Shown piece by piece: positions 1 through 8,849 of a stretch of DNA of 57,713 nt; the first letter of the stretch is position 1, and each line of letters starts with the position of its first letter. Where the stretch lies: positions 1-57,713 of the forward strand of contig JBHELB010000075.1 of NCBI GenBank assembly GCA_041859045.1, read 5' to 3'. Position numbers and translations under genes: made by a program. The notes beneath the pieces were generated by a model. The model saw only the letters and a program-made list of their open reading frames with translations, searched no databases and was not told the DNA's origin. Source of the DNA: JBHELB01 sp041859045 (GTDB taxonomy: Bacteria; Hydrogenedentota; Hydrogenedentia; Hydrogenedentales; SLHB01).

Positions 1-63
1 GTCCGCTTGCCGGTAGCGTTTGCGGTAACTCGCTAGACTTGCCAAGGCGCGTTCTCCTGCCAT
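1..63 (-). CDS. 5' end of an unknown gene, cut by the window edge
   Basis: An ATG at 63-61 on the minus strand opens a frame that stays open for all 21 codons to the edge. The peptide begins MAGERALASLASYRKR and is rich in Ala and Arg. A purine-rich ribosome binding site (GGGAGGG) lies 8-9 bases upstream, which is the main support. The product is not recognised from 21 residues. Two copies of a 28-base direct repeat lie directly upstream, so an insertion-sequence end is possible but unproven. Confidence 0.35.
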   Translation of the reverse strand, partial: MAGERALASLASYRKRYRQAD

Positions 64-73
64 GTTGCGGCCC

Positions 74-136
74 TCCCCCGGTAAGATCGCAAATGGCGCG
101 ACAACTTCTCCCCCGGTAAGATTTTAAACGGCGCGA
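74..136. repeat. Two imperfect 28-base direct repeats, period 35
   Basis: Units at 74-101 and 109-136 both start TCCCCCGGTAAGAT and end GGCGCGA, differing at a few central bases. They lie between the divergent starts of the cut-off gene (63) and surE (227). Paired terminal repeats of this kind occur at ends of some insertion sequences such as the IS21 family; they could equally be regulator binding sites. A perfect inverted repeat TTGAAT-GG-ATTCAA follows at 146-159. Confidence 0.5.
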
Positions 137-226
137 TTCGGGAATTTGAATGGATTCAATCCGCCATGATACCTTGCAGTTCCATGAGCCTTCCCAGAAA
201 ACAACCATAGGTTGCGGTCAGAAGTT

Positions 227-982
227 ATGACGACTCCCCTTATTTTGGTGACCAACGATGATGGCATTCAGGCGCCGGGAATCGCGCTTTTGGCGACGGC
301 TTTGGATGCACTTGGTGAAGTCTGGGTATATGCCCCCGATCGTCAGCAAAGCGCCGTTGGCCATGGGGTCTCGCTTCATCGTCCGCTGCGGGTGACTCGC
401 TACCGCGAACGCTGGTTCATGGTGGATGGTACCCCCACGGATTGCGTGATGTTGGCGGTGAAAGACTTGCTGCCGCGTCGTCCCGATCTTGTGGTTTCAG
501 GCATCAATCCCGGGGCGAATCTTGGAGACGACGTGACATACTCGGGAACGGTCGCGGGCGCCTATGAAGGCATGCTCCAAGGCGTGCTCGCGGTGGCGGT
601 GTCGGATGTCTCGTATCAACCCGAGCATTTTGAGACTGCGGCCAAGGTTGCGTCGCGCGTTGCCGCGTACGTATTGCGCCATGGTCTTCCCTCGGATTGC
701 ATGTTGAATGTGAATGTCCCCGATATGCCGTATGATGCATTGAAGGGAATCGCCGTGACGCGCATGGGGCGGCGGCACTATCAGGATGAGATCATTCATC
801 GTGTGGATCCACGCGGGGGTGATTACTATTGGATTGGTGGTGCAGAGCCGAGCCACGTTCCCGAGCCGGGAACGGACTTTGAGGCAATTGAGCAAGATAA
901 AGTCAGCGTGACGCCGTTGCAGCGCGACGTGACCAACCACGGGGCGCTCGACCGTCTGACGTCGGCGGCGCTTGAACTCTAG
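227..982 (+). CDS. surE: 5'/3'-nucleotidase SurE
   Basis: SurE is a metal-dependent phosphatase acting on nucleoside monophosphates and short polyphosphates, linked to stress survival. The product is 251 residues, normal for the family. The N-terminal metal-binding motif TNDDG is near residue 9. GTPTDCV, VSGINPGANLGDDVTYSGTV and NVNVP blocks follow in the expected order. The ATG at 227 is preferred over a TTG at 212 because family members begin a few residues before the NDDG motif. It is followed 11 bases later by the DedA-family gene and then glmS, so the three are probably cotranscribed. Nothing is unusual in the sequence. Confidence 0.96.
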   Translation: MTTPLILVTNDDGIQAPGIALLATALDALGEVWVYAPDRQQSAVGHGVSLHRPLRVTRYRERWFMVDGTPTDCVMLAVKDLLPRRPDLVVSGINPGANLGDDVTYSGTVAGAYEGMLQGVLAVAVSDVSYQPEHFETAAKVASRVAAYVLRHGLPSDCMLNVNVPDMPYDALKGIAVTRMGRRHYQDEIIHRVDPRGGDYYWIGGAEPSHVPEPGTDFEAIEQDKVSVTPLQRDVTNHGALDRLTSAALEL

Positions 983-993
983 CGGAGGACGCA

Positions 994-1659
994 GTGCATC
1001 AACTCATCGTGCTTTGGTTCGATTTAGTGAAAGAGTGGGGCTACCTCGGCGTCGTCGTGTTGATGGCAATGGAAAGCTCGATTTTTCCCGTCCCTTCAGA
1101 AGTGGTGATGCCTCCCGCGGCGTTCTGGGCCGCGCAGGGAAAGATGTCGTTCTGGGGCGTTGTGCTTGCAGGCACGGTGGGAAGTTACCTGGGCTCGATC
1201 ATCAGCTACTACGTTGCCCAATGGGTGGGAGCGCCATTGCTTCGACGCTACGGGCGTTACGTGCTCATGCCGCCCGAGAAGGTCCGTCTAGCGGAGGTCT
1301 GGGTACGCACATACGGTACAGGCGGCATTTTCTTTGCGCGCCTGCTTCCCGTGATACGTCATCTCATCTCAATTCCCGCCGGTATCTTGCATATGCCAGT
1401 GTGGTCCTTTAGCGCGGCGACTATTATTGGATCGGCGTTGTGGTGCACAGTGCTCTCGTGGTTTGGCAGCGCTATTATCGGGAGTCATCCAGAGTTGATG
1501 GATTCCCCCGAGGGTATGATCCACGCGGTCAAGGCGAACCTCCATTGGTTTGTTGCAGCGGTGCTGCTTCTGGCCGCGTTGTACGCGGTCGTGCTCGTAT
1601 TCAAGAAACGCATGGACAACGCGCGAAACTCGGCGGACTGCGAATCCAGTTCGAACTAG
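994..1659 (+). CDS. DedA family inner-membrane protein
   Basis: A 221-residue integral membrane protein of the DedA (SNARE-associated/VTT) superfamily, whose members act in envelope homeostasis and undecaprenyl-phosphate or phospholipid translocation. The N-terminal part has the conserved ES..PxPSE-like block (MESSIFPVPSEVVMPP). A glycine-rich segment GTVGSYLGSIISYY follows. Residues around 110-130 carry the typical F-x-R-x-x-P-x-x-R-x-x-x-x-x-P-A-G motif (FARLLPVIRHLISIPAG). The start is GTG at 994, supported by CGGAGGA 6 bases upstream. It sits between surE and glmS with short gaps. The exact transported substrate cannot be read from sequence. Confidence 0.93.
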   Translation: MHQLIVLWFDLVKEWGYLGVVVLMAMESSIFPVPSEVVMPPAAFWAAQGKMSFWGVVLAGTVGSYLGSIISYYVAQWVGAPLLRRYGRYVLMPPEKVRLAEVWVRTYGTGGIFFARLLPVIRHLISIPAGILHMPVWSFSAATIIGSALWCTVLSWFGSAIIGSHPELMDSPEGMIHAVKANLHWFVAAVLLLAALYAVVLVFKKRMDNARNSADCESSSN

Positions 1660-1680
1660 AAGCGCTCTAGGAACTAGGCT

Positions 1681-3516
1681 ATGTGCGGAATTGTGGGTTA
1701 TATCGGCGAGCAAGACGCCGTTCCGGTGATTCTGGAGGGGCTGCGTCGGCTCGAGTACCGCGGATATGACTCCGCAGGCATCGCGGTGTATGCACAGGGC
1801 GCGTTGCAGTGCGAGAAGATTCCGGGCAAACTCCGAGGACTAGCCTCTCGGCTTGAGACGCATCCGTTGTCTGGCGTGTTGGGTATTGGCCACACACGCT
1901 GGGCTACGCACGGCGTTCCGAACGAGGTCAACGCGCACCCGCATCTGGATGGACCGGGCGAAATCGCGGTGGTGCACAACGGCATCATCGAAAACTATCA
2001 ACGCCTGCGCGAACAATTGACCGCCGAAGGCGTTGTTTTCCGCAGTCAGACCGATACCGAGACGTTGGCGCATCTTGTTCGCAAATACTACGCGGGCGAT
2101 CTGACCGGTGCGGTGCGACGCGCGTTGCAGGATGTTGAAGGCGCCTATGCGATCGGCGTGATCTGCAAGGACAACCCCGATGTGCTTGTCGCGGCCCGCT
2201 GCGGAAGCCCGCTGATTTTGGGCTTGGGCGACGGCGAGGCTTTCATCGCCTCTGATGCGCCCGCGATCATGAAATACACACGCCGCGTCGTTTATCTGGA
2301 GGACGGCCATATCTGCACGATCCGCCGCGAGGGCTTTGAGATTACCGATCTCGCGGGGCATCCTTGCGCCGCAGAGATCAAGACCGTTGATTGGGACGCG
2401 GCCGCTGCGGAGAAAGAAGGCTTTGCCCATTTCATGCTGAAGGAGATCCATCAGCAGCCTTCGGCGTTGTTGCAGGCGTTGCGTGGACGCGTATCGAACG
2501 GTGCGGACCACGTCAATTTCGAGGAAATGGGACTGAGCGAGGACGAGGTGCGGGCGTGCGAGCGGATTACCATTGTCGCGTGCGGAACTGCGTGGCACGC
2601 AGGCCTCATCGGAAAACGTCTGATCGAGCGCTTTGCGCGAGTACCGGTTGAGGTGGATATTTCCTCCGAGTACCGCTATCGCGACCCGCTGGTGCTCCCA
2701 AACAGCATTGTGATTCCCGTGACACAATCGGGCGAGACTGCCGACACCCTAGAAGCGATCCGTATCGCCAAGAAACGCGGGGCGAAGGTCGTTTCGATCG
2801 TGAACGTCGTCGGCTCGAGCATCGCGCGCGAGTCCGATGGCGTGGTCTATACCCATGCGGGGCCGGAAATCGGCGTCGCTTCAACGAAGGCATATACCGC
2901 GCAGATTGCGGCGTTTGCTTTGCTCACCATCTGGCTGGGTCGCATACGCGGCACGCTTAGTCCCGATCAGGCGCGAGAGATGATCGCGCATCTACGCGGG
3001 ATTCCCGGAAAGATTCGCTGGTGCCTCGAACATCAGGACGCATTAAGACGCTGTTCTGAAGACGAGCGTTACTGGAATGCGCGAAGCATGTTCTTTCTCG
3101 GACGCGGCTATAACTATCCAAGTGCCTTCGAGGGCGCACTCAAGCTAAAGGAAATTAGCTACATCCACGCCGAGGGCTACGCTGCGGGCGAAATGAAGCA
3201 CGGTCCCATCGCACTGGTTACCAGTGAGCACCCCGTGATCGCCATCGCGACACGCGGCGAGACCTACGACAAGCTCGTGTCGAACATTCAGGAAATCCGC
3301 GCGCGGCAAGGCACCGTGTTGGCCATTGCGACTCAAGGCGATGAACGCATCAAAGAACATTGCGATGACGTCGTGTACGTTCCCGAGTGCTACGAACCCT
3401 TCAGTCCCCTCGTCGTGGCGCTGCCGCTGCAACTTTTCGCTTACTACGTTGCCGTCAAGCGCGGCTGTGACGTCGATCAGCCCCGGAACCTTGCCAAGAG
3501 CGTCACGGTAGAGTGA
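1681..3516 (+). CDS. glmS: Glutamine--fructose-6-phosphate aminotransferase (isomerizing)
   Basis: GlmS makes glucosamine-6-phosphate from fructose-6-phosphate and glutamine, the first step of UDP-GlcNAc and thus peptidoglycan and LPS synthesis. The 611 residues match the usual length. It starts MCGIVGYIG, so the N-terminal Ntn glutaminase nucleophile Cys2 is present. YRGYDSAGIAV, GHTRWATHG and HNGIIENY follow. Two SIS isomerase domains fill the rest, with the sugar-phosphate site TQSGETADT near residues 347-355 and the C-terminus ending LAKSVTVE. It starts 21 bases after the DedA gene, which leaves no room for a glmS ribozyme. Confidence 0.98.
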   Translation: MCGIVGYIGEQDAVPVILEGLRRLEYRGYDSAGIAVYAQGALQCEKIPGKLRGLASRLETHPLSGVLGIGHTRWATHGVPNEVNAHPHLDGPGEIAVVHNGIIENYQRLREQLTAEGVVFRSQTDTETLAHLVRKYYAGDLTGAVRRALQDVEGAYAIGVICKDNPDVLVAARCGSPLILGLGDGEAFIASDAPAIMKYTRRVVYLEDGHICTIRREGFEITDLAGHPCAAEIKTVDWDAAAAEKEGFAHFMLKEIHQQPSALLQALRGRVSNGADHVNFEEMGLSEDEVRACERITIVACGTAWHAGLIGKRLIERFARVPVEVDISSEYRYRDPLVLPNSIVIPVTQSGETADTLEAIRIAKKRGAKVVSIVNVVGSSIARESDGVVYTHAGPEIGVASTKAYTAQIAAFALLTIWLGRIRGTLSPDQAREMIAHLRGIPGKIRWCLEHQDALRRCSEDERYWNARSMFFLGRGYNYPSAFEGALKLKEISYIHAEGYAAGEMKHGPIALVTSEHPVIAIATRGETYDKLVSNIQEIRARQGTVLAIATQGDERIKEHCDDVVYVPECYEPFSPLVVALPLQLFAYYVAVKRGCDVDQPRNLAKSVTVE

Positions 3517-3561
3517 ATGGCACGAACCTCCGAAAGCGGTTGTGGAGCCTTCATTTTCCGG

Positions 3562-3590
3562 TTGACGAACGCCTCTTTCCCAGTTAGAGT
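3562..3590 (+). promoter_or_regulatory. Candidate sigma-70 promoter for phosphofructokinase
   Basis: TTGACG (3562-3567) and TAGAGT (3585-3590) are separated by 17 bases in the gap between glmS and the phosphofructokinase gene. Transcription would start near 3597, giving a leader of about 28 bases that contains the AGGAGGG ribosome binding site. The call rests on consensus match only. Confidence 0.42.
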
Positions 3591-3624
3591 GCGCGCGTGA
3601 TGAAACAGATAGGAGGGTGGGGGC

Positions 3625-4803
3625 ATGGGGAACAGCAAGAAGTCGCAGGTCCGAACAATTGGCATTTTGACCTCCGGCGGGGATTGTCCGGGGTTGAACG
3701 CCGTTATCCGGGCGGTCGTGCGCGGGGTGTCGGCTGAGAACGTCGAAGTGTTCGGTTTTCTGGAAGGCTTCACCGGACTTGTCGAAAATCGTTTTCGAAA
3801 GTTAACGTATAGCGACACGGCGGGCCTCCTCACCGAAGGCGGCACCATCCTCAAGACCAGTCGCAATAAACCGAACAAGATGCCCGCTCCGGGCGGTGGC
3901 GTGCGCGACATGACCGGCGCGGCGGTGGAAACTTACCGCAGGCTCAATCTCGATTGTCTGGTCTGCCTAGGCGGCGGCGGTACACAGAAAGGCGCGCATC
4001 ATCTCGCCACGGTCGGCGGTCTCAGTGTCGTTACGGTCCCCAAGACCATCGACAACGACGTCTGGGGGACCGATGTCTGCTTCGGATACGATACAGGCAT
4101 GACGATTGCCGCCGAGGCTATCGATCGCTTGCACACGACGGCGTCGAGTCACCACCGCGTGATGCTGGTGGACATTATGGGGCACAACGCAGGCTGGTTG
4201 GCGCTGGGCGCGGGCGTGGCCAGCGGCGCAGACGTCATTCTCATTCCGGAGATCCCGTATTCGATGGACGTCGTCGCCGAGTCCCTGCTCGACCGCATGC
4301 GTCAGGGCAAGATGTTCAGCATTGTCGCCGTGGCGGAGGGTGCCGTGCCGCAGACGGAGGCGAAGCCCGGAAAAGACGTGAAGAAGAACGGGGATAAAAA
4401 GAACGGGAAGGGCAAGAAGCCGGTCAGCGCGATTCTGGCTGAGCATCTGGAGAACGCCACTGGACTCGAGACCCGAATCACCTCGTTGGGCTATCTCCAG
4501 CGGGGCGGTATTCCGACTCCTGCGGACCGTATCCTTTGCTCGGAATTCGGCGCTTTAGCGGCTCGTTGCGTGCTTGATGGCCAGTATGGCGTCATGGTGG
4601 CCAAACGCGGCGATGATTATGTGCCGGTCCCGCTGAAAGAAGTGGTGGCCAAGCGCCGCGTGGTTCCCCCGAGCCATCCACTTATTGAGGCTGCGCGCGC
4701 CGTCGGCACGTGTTTGGGGGATCACTGGGGCGGAAGCGCGCCTAAACCCGCCGCAAAGCCCCGCAAATCCAACGCAAAGGCAGGCAAGTCTAAAAAGAAG
4801 TAG
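3625..4803 (+). CDS. pfkA: 6-phosphofructokinase family enzyme (ATP or PPi donor unclear)
   Basis: Phosphorylates fructose-6-phosphate in glycolysis. The 392-residue protein has the N-terminal phosphate loop TSGGDCPGLN (16-25), the catalytic PKTIDND (139-145) with the family Asp pair, and the substrate block MGHNAGW. Two diagnostic positions are odd. The GGDGS loop is GGGGT (116-120), so the usual metal-binding Asp is Gly. The residue before TIDND is Lys, as in PPi-dependent enzymes, while the neighbouring Gly of the GGDGS loop is the one associated with ATP use. A Lys-rich insertion lies at about residues 250-270 and a Lys/Pro/Ala-rich tail ends the protein. The start has a strong GGAGGG ribosome binding site. 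Family call is firm; phosphoryl donor is not. Confidence 0.93.
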   Translation: MGNSKKSQVRTIGILTSGGDCPGLNAVIRAVVRGVSAENVEVFGFLEGFTGLVENRFRKLTYSDTAGLLTEGGTILKTSRNKPNKMPAPGGGVRDMTGAAVETYRRLNLDCLVCLGGGGTQKGAHHLATVGGLSVVTVPKTIDNDVWGTDVCFGYDTGMTIAAEAIDRLHTTASSHHRVMLVDIMGHNAGWLALGAGVASGADVILIPEIPYSMDVVAESLLDRMRQGKMFSIVAVAEGAVPQTEAKPGKDVKKNGDKKNGKGKKPVSAILAEHLENATGLETRITSLGYLQRGGIPTPADRILCSEFGALAARCVLDGQYGVMVAKRGDDYVPVPLKEVVAKRRVVPPSHPLIEAARAVGTCLGDHWGGSAPKPAAKPRKSNAKAGKSKKK

Positions 4804-4841
4804 TCGGCGACTGATTTACAGCGCCGCAGGGAAGGGGAGTC

Positions 4842-7244
4842 ATGCTTTCGACCGCATGTCTTGCCGTGTTCTGTTCCGCGCTATCGGTGTTAGTGGACGT
4901 TCAGCCCTTCGCCGGAGATCCGGCTACGCTGACTCCAGTACAGGTTCAGAAGGACTTTTGCAGAGACTTTGCACAAGCCGCGCGGTCAAATATCGCTCAG
5001 ACCGAAGCAAGCGCGAGAGAGACCTGCGGGGGAGTCCGACTGCCCGGTTTTTCTCTCCAACCTTCTGAAGGTTCCACCGATGCCACACTAACCTTTCGCG
5101 GGGTTGCGGTTCCGGCTGCGAACGCGAAGATCGCGCCGTTCCTCCTGTTTCGCATCGGACTACGCGACGGAATCCCCTGGGAAAATACCACTCCGTCCCC
5201 CAATGGCGTCCGTTTCTTGATCTATGTGGGACAAGAGGTTGTCTTCAGCGAGGACCTTGCGCAAAGCGTATGGCGCCCGCGCGCGGTGGATCTCTCGCGC
5301 TGGGCTGGTCAGCGCGTGGATATTGCGTTCGCCACGAACGCGATCGATGGAGACGCCCGCTATGACTGGGCTGTGTTTGGCTGGCCGCAACTTATAACAA
5401 TCGGACAAGAGTCGCTATACATTGGCCACGCGATTCCTGACACGCCCGCAGTCGCTATTACGGAGCTTACGACGGAGATTCCCGCTGACGCCGAGGGTGG
5501 GGTGGGGGATAGCAGGGAAACCGTGCGCGTCGAGCCAGGCGTGCCCCGGCTGCTCGTCTCGTATTTTGATCAGCCCAGTGACTGGGGGATCGGTTCCCCT
5601 GAAAACGTTGTCCAACTGCGCCGGGTGTTCGCCGGGCGCTTTGCTCATCGCCTTACCCTGCGCATGTTCGAGCCGAGTTCGCCACTCATCACTCAAGGAT
5701 CTCCCTACAGACTATCCGTCACGCTGCGAAACGATGGATACGGAAGATATCTCGGCGGCGATCGGGTGGTGCTGACGCAGGACCCGCCGCCAGCGCCGGG
5801 TGTCGCTTCTCCCGAAGACAAGGTGTTGCCAGCGCTGGCGCCGGGGGAAGAGGTCACTTTGCAGTGGAAGGGCATTTCGCCTCCCGCCGCTCCAGGGGAA
5901 GTCACCTGGAAAGCAGAGGTCCGCTCGCCGGATGTTACCAAGGAACCGATACTTACCGCTTCCTTCAAAACGTCGATTTTCCCTGCCGAGCCCGAGTTGC
6001 CTGCAGAGCGTCCAGACGGCCCGATGGCGACCCTTCTTCTGGGGCGCACACGGGCGCTGTTGGCGACGCCGTGGGCCAGATTGTGGATCGTCAGCGACGC
6101 TTCTCCGAAGGAGTCCCCCCTCTCCGATGCGTACGGAATAGCCGAGGTGTGGAACGGAGAAACATGGGAGCGGGCTGGGAGCATATACCCACTGGCTCGG
6201 GTGGTGCTGGCAGGGGAAATTCCGGAGCCCTCCAGAGTTCCGTTGCGCGTCCGTTTTTCCGGGTTCGAGGCCATCGGGCCATCGGTCGCCCTACAAGGCG
6301 AAGCCACCGCTGTGAACGGCCGTCGCTGGCCCGTGCGCGTTACCCTCAGCACAACCCAAAACCCTGCCCGTTTCCTGGTGAGTTCGAGCCTAGGGGCGTC
6401 TAAACCTACCCTTATCCGGGCGTTTGAAGGACCGCGACTCTTGGCGGGAGACCGGGCCTACGGGGGTGGCAAGAATTTTGCGCTAGCCCCTGAAACGGGT
6501 CTGCTCTTGGGAGACGAAGCGCCGTTTTCAGTGCTGGACACAGCCTCGCCGCTGTATGTTGAGCCTGAGCCCTTGAGCGCCATTTCGCTGATGGCCGTTC
6601 AAGGTAAAAATTCCCTCATGGGGATGGTCTGGGAGTTGGAGCAGTTCTGGACAAGGGACTTGCAGCACCCCGCTGCGTATTTCACCGCTCCGTCCAAAGA
6701 GGCCCAATGCCTGACGATGAGCCTGTTGGCCCCTGGAAATGCGTACCGGCGAACGCCCCCGCTCGAAGCAGAAAACCCCTTCGAGTTGAAGCGCGCGGAG
6801 CATATTCGCCTGTCCTACACGCTGATTCTGGACAGCAAGGCTAGACACGAGGCCGATTCTGCGCCTTCGGCGCTCGTTTCCGGAGTGTTCGAGCACTACG
6901 CCGGCTTGCGCGGAAAAGATATGGGAGGCAGCTTTGCCCGTATCAGCGGTCCTGGTGGGCAGCCGCTCTATATCAATTCCAGTGTCCAGATCAAAGAAGC
7001 CGCGTATGACGAGGCTACGAAGCGCCTAACGCTAACCCTGGAAGAAAAGCCGGAAGCGACCTCTTTCACCCTCATTGCTCCGATAATCTCTCCGAGGGAA
7101 GTGCGAGGTTGCGGGGATGCCGCCCCGAGTAATGAAACACTTAGAAACACAAGAGCGGGGTGGCGGCACGATTCTGTGATCGATGGGATGGTGTTGAAAC
7201 ATATAGGAGCGGACTCTGCCGCAAAGATAGAGATTCTTTGGTAA
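4842..7244 (+). CDS. Large secreted protein of unknown function
   Basis: The 800-residue product is not recognised. It begins with a short hydrophobic segment (about residues 2-20) that could be a signal peptide. Residues 80-180 read like a jelly-roll carbohydrate-binding module of the NPCBM type (LLFRIGLRDG, FLIYVGQEVVF, DLSRWAGQRVDIAF, YDWAVFGWPQL). About 270-365 resembles a CARDB/Ig-like stalk (YRLSVTLRNDGYG, LAPGEEVTLQW). The C-terminal half is all-beta with no motif I can name. An upstream GGGGAG supports the ATG at 4842. The next gene follows after 30 bases, suggesting a two-gene unit. An exported glycan-binding or processing role is inference only. Confidence 0.72.
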   Translation: MLSTACLAVFCSALSVLVDVQPFAGDPATLTPVQVQKDFCRDFAQAARSNIAQTEASARETCGGVRLPGFSLQPSEGSTDATLTFRGVAVPAANAKIAPFLLFRIGLRDGIPWENTTPSPNGVRFLIYVGQEVVFSEDLAQSVWRPRAVDLSRWAGQRVDIAFATNAIDGDARYDWAVFGWPQLITIGQESLYIGHAIPDTPAVAITELTTEIPADAEGGVGDSRETVRVEPGVPRLLVSYFDQPSDWGIGSPENVVQLRRVFAGRFAHRLTLRMFEPSSPLITQGSPYRLSVTLRNDGYGRYLGGDRVVLTQDPPPAPGVASPEDKVLPALAPGEEVTLQWKGISPPAAPGEVTWKAEVRSPDVTKEPILTASFKTSIFPAEPELPAERPDGPMATLLLGRTRALLATPWARLWIVSDASPKESPLSDAYGIAEVWNGETWERAGSIYPLARVVLAGEIPEPSRVPLRVRFSGFEAIGPSVALQGEATAVNGRRWPVRVTLSTTQNPARFLVSSSLGASKPTLIRAFEGPRLLAGDRAYGGGKNFALAPETGLLLGDEAPFSVLDTASPLYVEPEPLSAISLMAVQGKNSLMGMVWELEQFWTRDLQHPAAYFTAPSKEAQCLTMSLLAPGNAYRRTPPLEAENPFELKRAEHIRLSYTLILDSKARHEADSAPSALVSGVFEHYAGLRGKDMGGSFARISGPGGQPLYINSSVQIKEAAYDEATKRLTLTLEEKPEATSFTLIAPIISPREVRGCGDAAPSNETLRNTRAGWRHDSVIDGMVLKHIGADSAAKIEILW

Positions 7245-7274
7245 GGACGGATCTGGAATGCAGGATATGATGTG

Positions 7275-8849
7275 ATGATTTACGAGTCCGCAGGGGTTGC
7301 CAGGACACGCACCATAGTTGTCACTTTCGCCGTGCTGTTGCTGATTCTCGGAGGGCTAACCTTTCTCTCCATACGGCGCAGCACGCAGATTCGTGCCGAG
7401 CAGGAAGCGCTCACGCAGGCCCCCTCTATCCCTGTGGCGGATTCACTCCCGCTCGTCCCCGAGACGAATTCCCCGCCACCTCCTTCCCTCAACAATTTCT
7501 CTCCCTCAGAAGATGCGATTCCTGAGGAACTGTCGCTTGCCCTGAGTCGCTTAACCCTAGTGCTGCGCGAGCCCGACGGCGGCCGTGATCCCGCGACTTC
7601 CGCGTGTGCACGCTACTCGGTATTGCCTGAACGCGCGGCGGAGAACCTACTGAACAGCTACCGGGCGTCTTCAGGGCTTTCTCCCGACTTTCTGGAGTTC
7701 TTGAGACAAATTGAAGCCGATTCCGGTGTGTTCTACCGAACCGTAAGAGCAGAGGTCGACGCGGTCGAGCCCGAGCTGAGCGCCCTAATGGAGGCCGCGC
7801 GTATGGAGGGGGCGCGGCAGCGGAAGACGGGAGAAACGCCTCGAGGGTGCGGAGGACAACCGTGGCGGCTCTGGGCGTTGGCCAAGTGTTGGGTCCATCT
7901 TCGGATAGAAACCGGCAACTGGACCGAGGCCCTTCTCGCGCTGGAGTCCATTGAAGCGCTGACCTGTGACCAGCGGGATCCATTTTCGGAGAGTCTGCGT
8001 CTGCTCGTTGCGCGGCATCCGATCGACGAAGCGAAATTGAGTTCCCTGTTGGCGATTCTGCCCGAACAGGACCCTGTCGAAATGCTGCGCAGCGATCTGA
8101 ACTCTTCGGTCGAGGAACTCGCACAGAAGATTGTGGATGCTAGGCTCGCAGATGGAATAAAGATGGGGATTGTAACAGGCCCCCTAATCTCGCACGACAA
8201 GATCCGGGCTGAGCTGAATGCGGCGCTTGGGAGCAATCCTGGGGATTTCGCCGCATTTCGCTCCAAACTTGCCGAGTTTGGGTCGACTCTTGCTGACCTG
8301 CGCGCCGAGGACCCCTGGAGTAAAAAAGACAGGTCGTGGGTGAGTCGGACGCAGGAGTTGATGCGCAAAACAGAATACTACGTTAAGGCCGGGCTCTCTT
8401 CGAGCGCGGAAGTCGAGGGGATGACGCTCAACCCTTACGATGCGCTGGTCCCGGAAATGCAGGGGGCGATTGCGCGGAAAAGAGACTTTCTCGGCGGGCT
8501 GGAGCACCAAGAACGCACAACGGTTCCCCGTGTGCAGTGCCGGGAGGCTGTGATTCGGGCGGCAGTGGCCATAACGCGGTACTGGCGTGAACATGGCGCA
8601 TACCCCGGCAGCATCCATGAACTCGTGCCCGACTACCTGGATGCCGTGCCAACCTGGCGGAGAGAAGGGGGACCTGTTCACTATACGCGCATACCACGAG
8701 AAGCCGGCGGCGGGTTTGCCATCACCGCGTACCGGCCTACCGCTTCGATGGATGTCATGCGCGATCCCGGCAACGTGCTCCTTTGGCGCGCCTACGACTG
8801 CGAATTCAGCAGGGAGTTTATAAAAACAGCGCTCGCTCCGCGTTCATGA
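7275..8849 (+). CDS. Membrane-anchored protein of unknown function
   Basis: The 524-residue product has one N-terminal transmembrane helix (about residues 14-32, VVTFAVLLLILGGLTFLS). A Pro/Ser-rich linker to about residue 75 and a long, mostly helical extracytoplasmic domain follow. Near the C-terminus (about 425-480) it has a block of the type AAVAITRYWREHGAYPGS...VPDYLDAVP, a motif common in large uncharacterised planctomycete-type proteins and reminiscent of pseudopilin C-termini. ATG 7275 is favoured over GTG 7272 because AGGA ends 9 bases before it. It follows the secreted unknown gene by 30 bases. Its last 32 bases overlap the 3' end of the convergent maf gene. Confidence 0.72.
   Translation: MIYESAGVARTRTIVVTFAVLLLILGGLTFLSIRRSTQIRAEQEALTQAPSIPVADSLPLVPETNSPPPPSLNNFSPSEDAIPEELSLALSRLTLVLREPDGGRDPATSACARYSVLPERAAENLLNSYRASSGLSPDFLEFLRQIEADSGVFYRTVRAEVDAVEPELSALMEAARMEGARQRKTGETPRGCGGQPWRLWALAKCWVHLRIETGNWTEALLALESIEALTCDQRDPFSESLRLLVARHPIDEAKLSSLLAILPEQDPVEMLRSDLNSSVEELAQKIVDARLADGIKMGIVTGPLISHDKIRAELNAALGSNPGDFAAFRSKLAEFGSTLADLRAEDPWSKKDRSWVSRTQELMRKTEYYVKAGLSSSAEVEGMTLNPYDALVPEMQGAIARKRDFLGGLEHQERTTVPRVQCREAVIRAAVAITRYWREHGAYPGSIHELVPDYLDAVPTWRREGGPVHYTRIPREAGGGFAITAYRPTASMDVMRDPGNVLLWRAYDCEFSREFIKTALAPRS

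Noticed and set aside
1660..1680. glmS ribozyme before glmS
   Set aside because: Only 21 bases separate the DedA gene from glmS, far too short for the ribozyme.
1840..2727. 295-codon open frame antisense to glmS
   Set aside because: It lies inside the conserved glmS frame, with no independent start signal.
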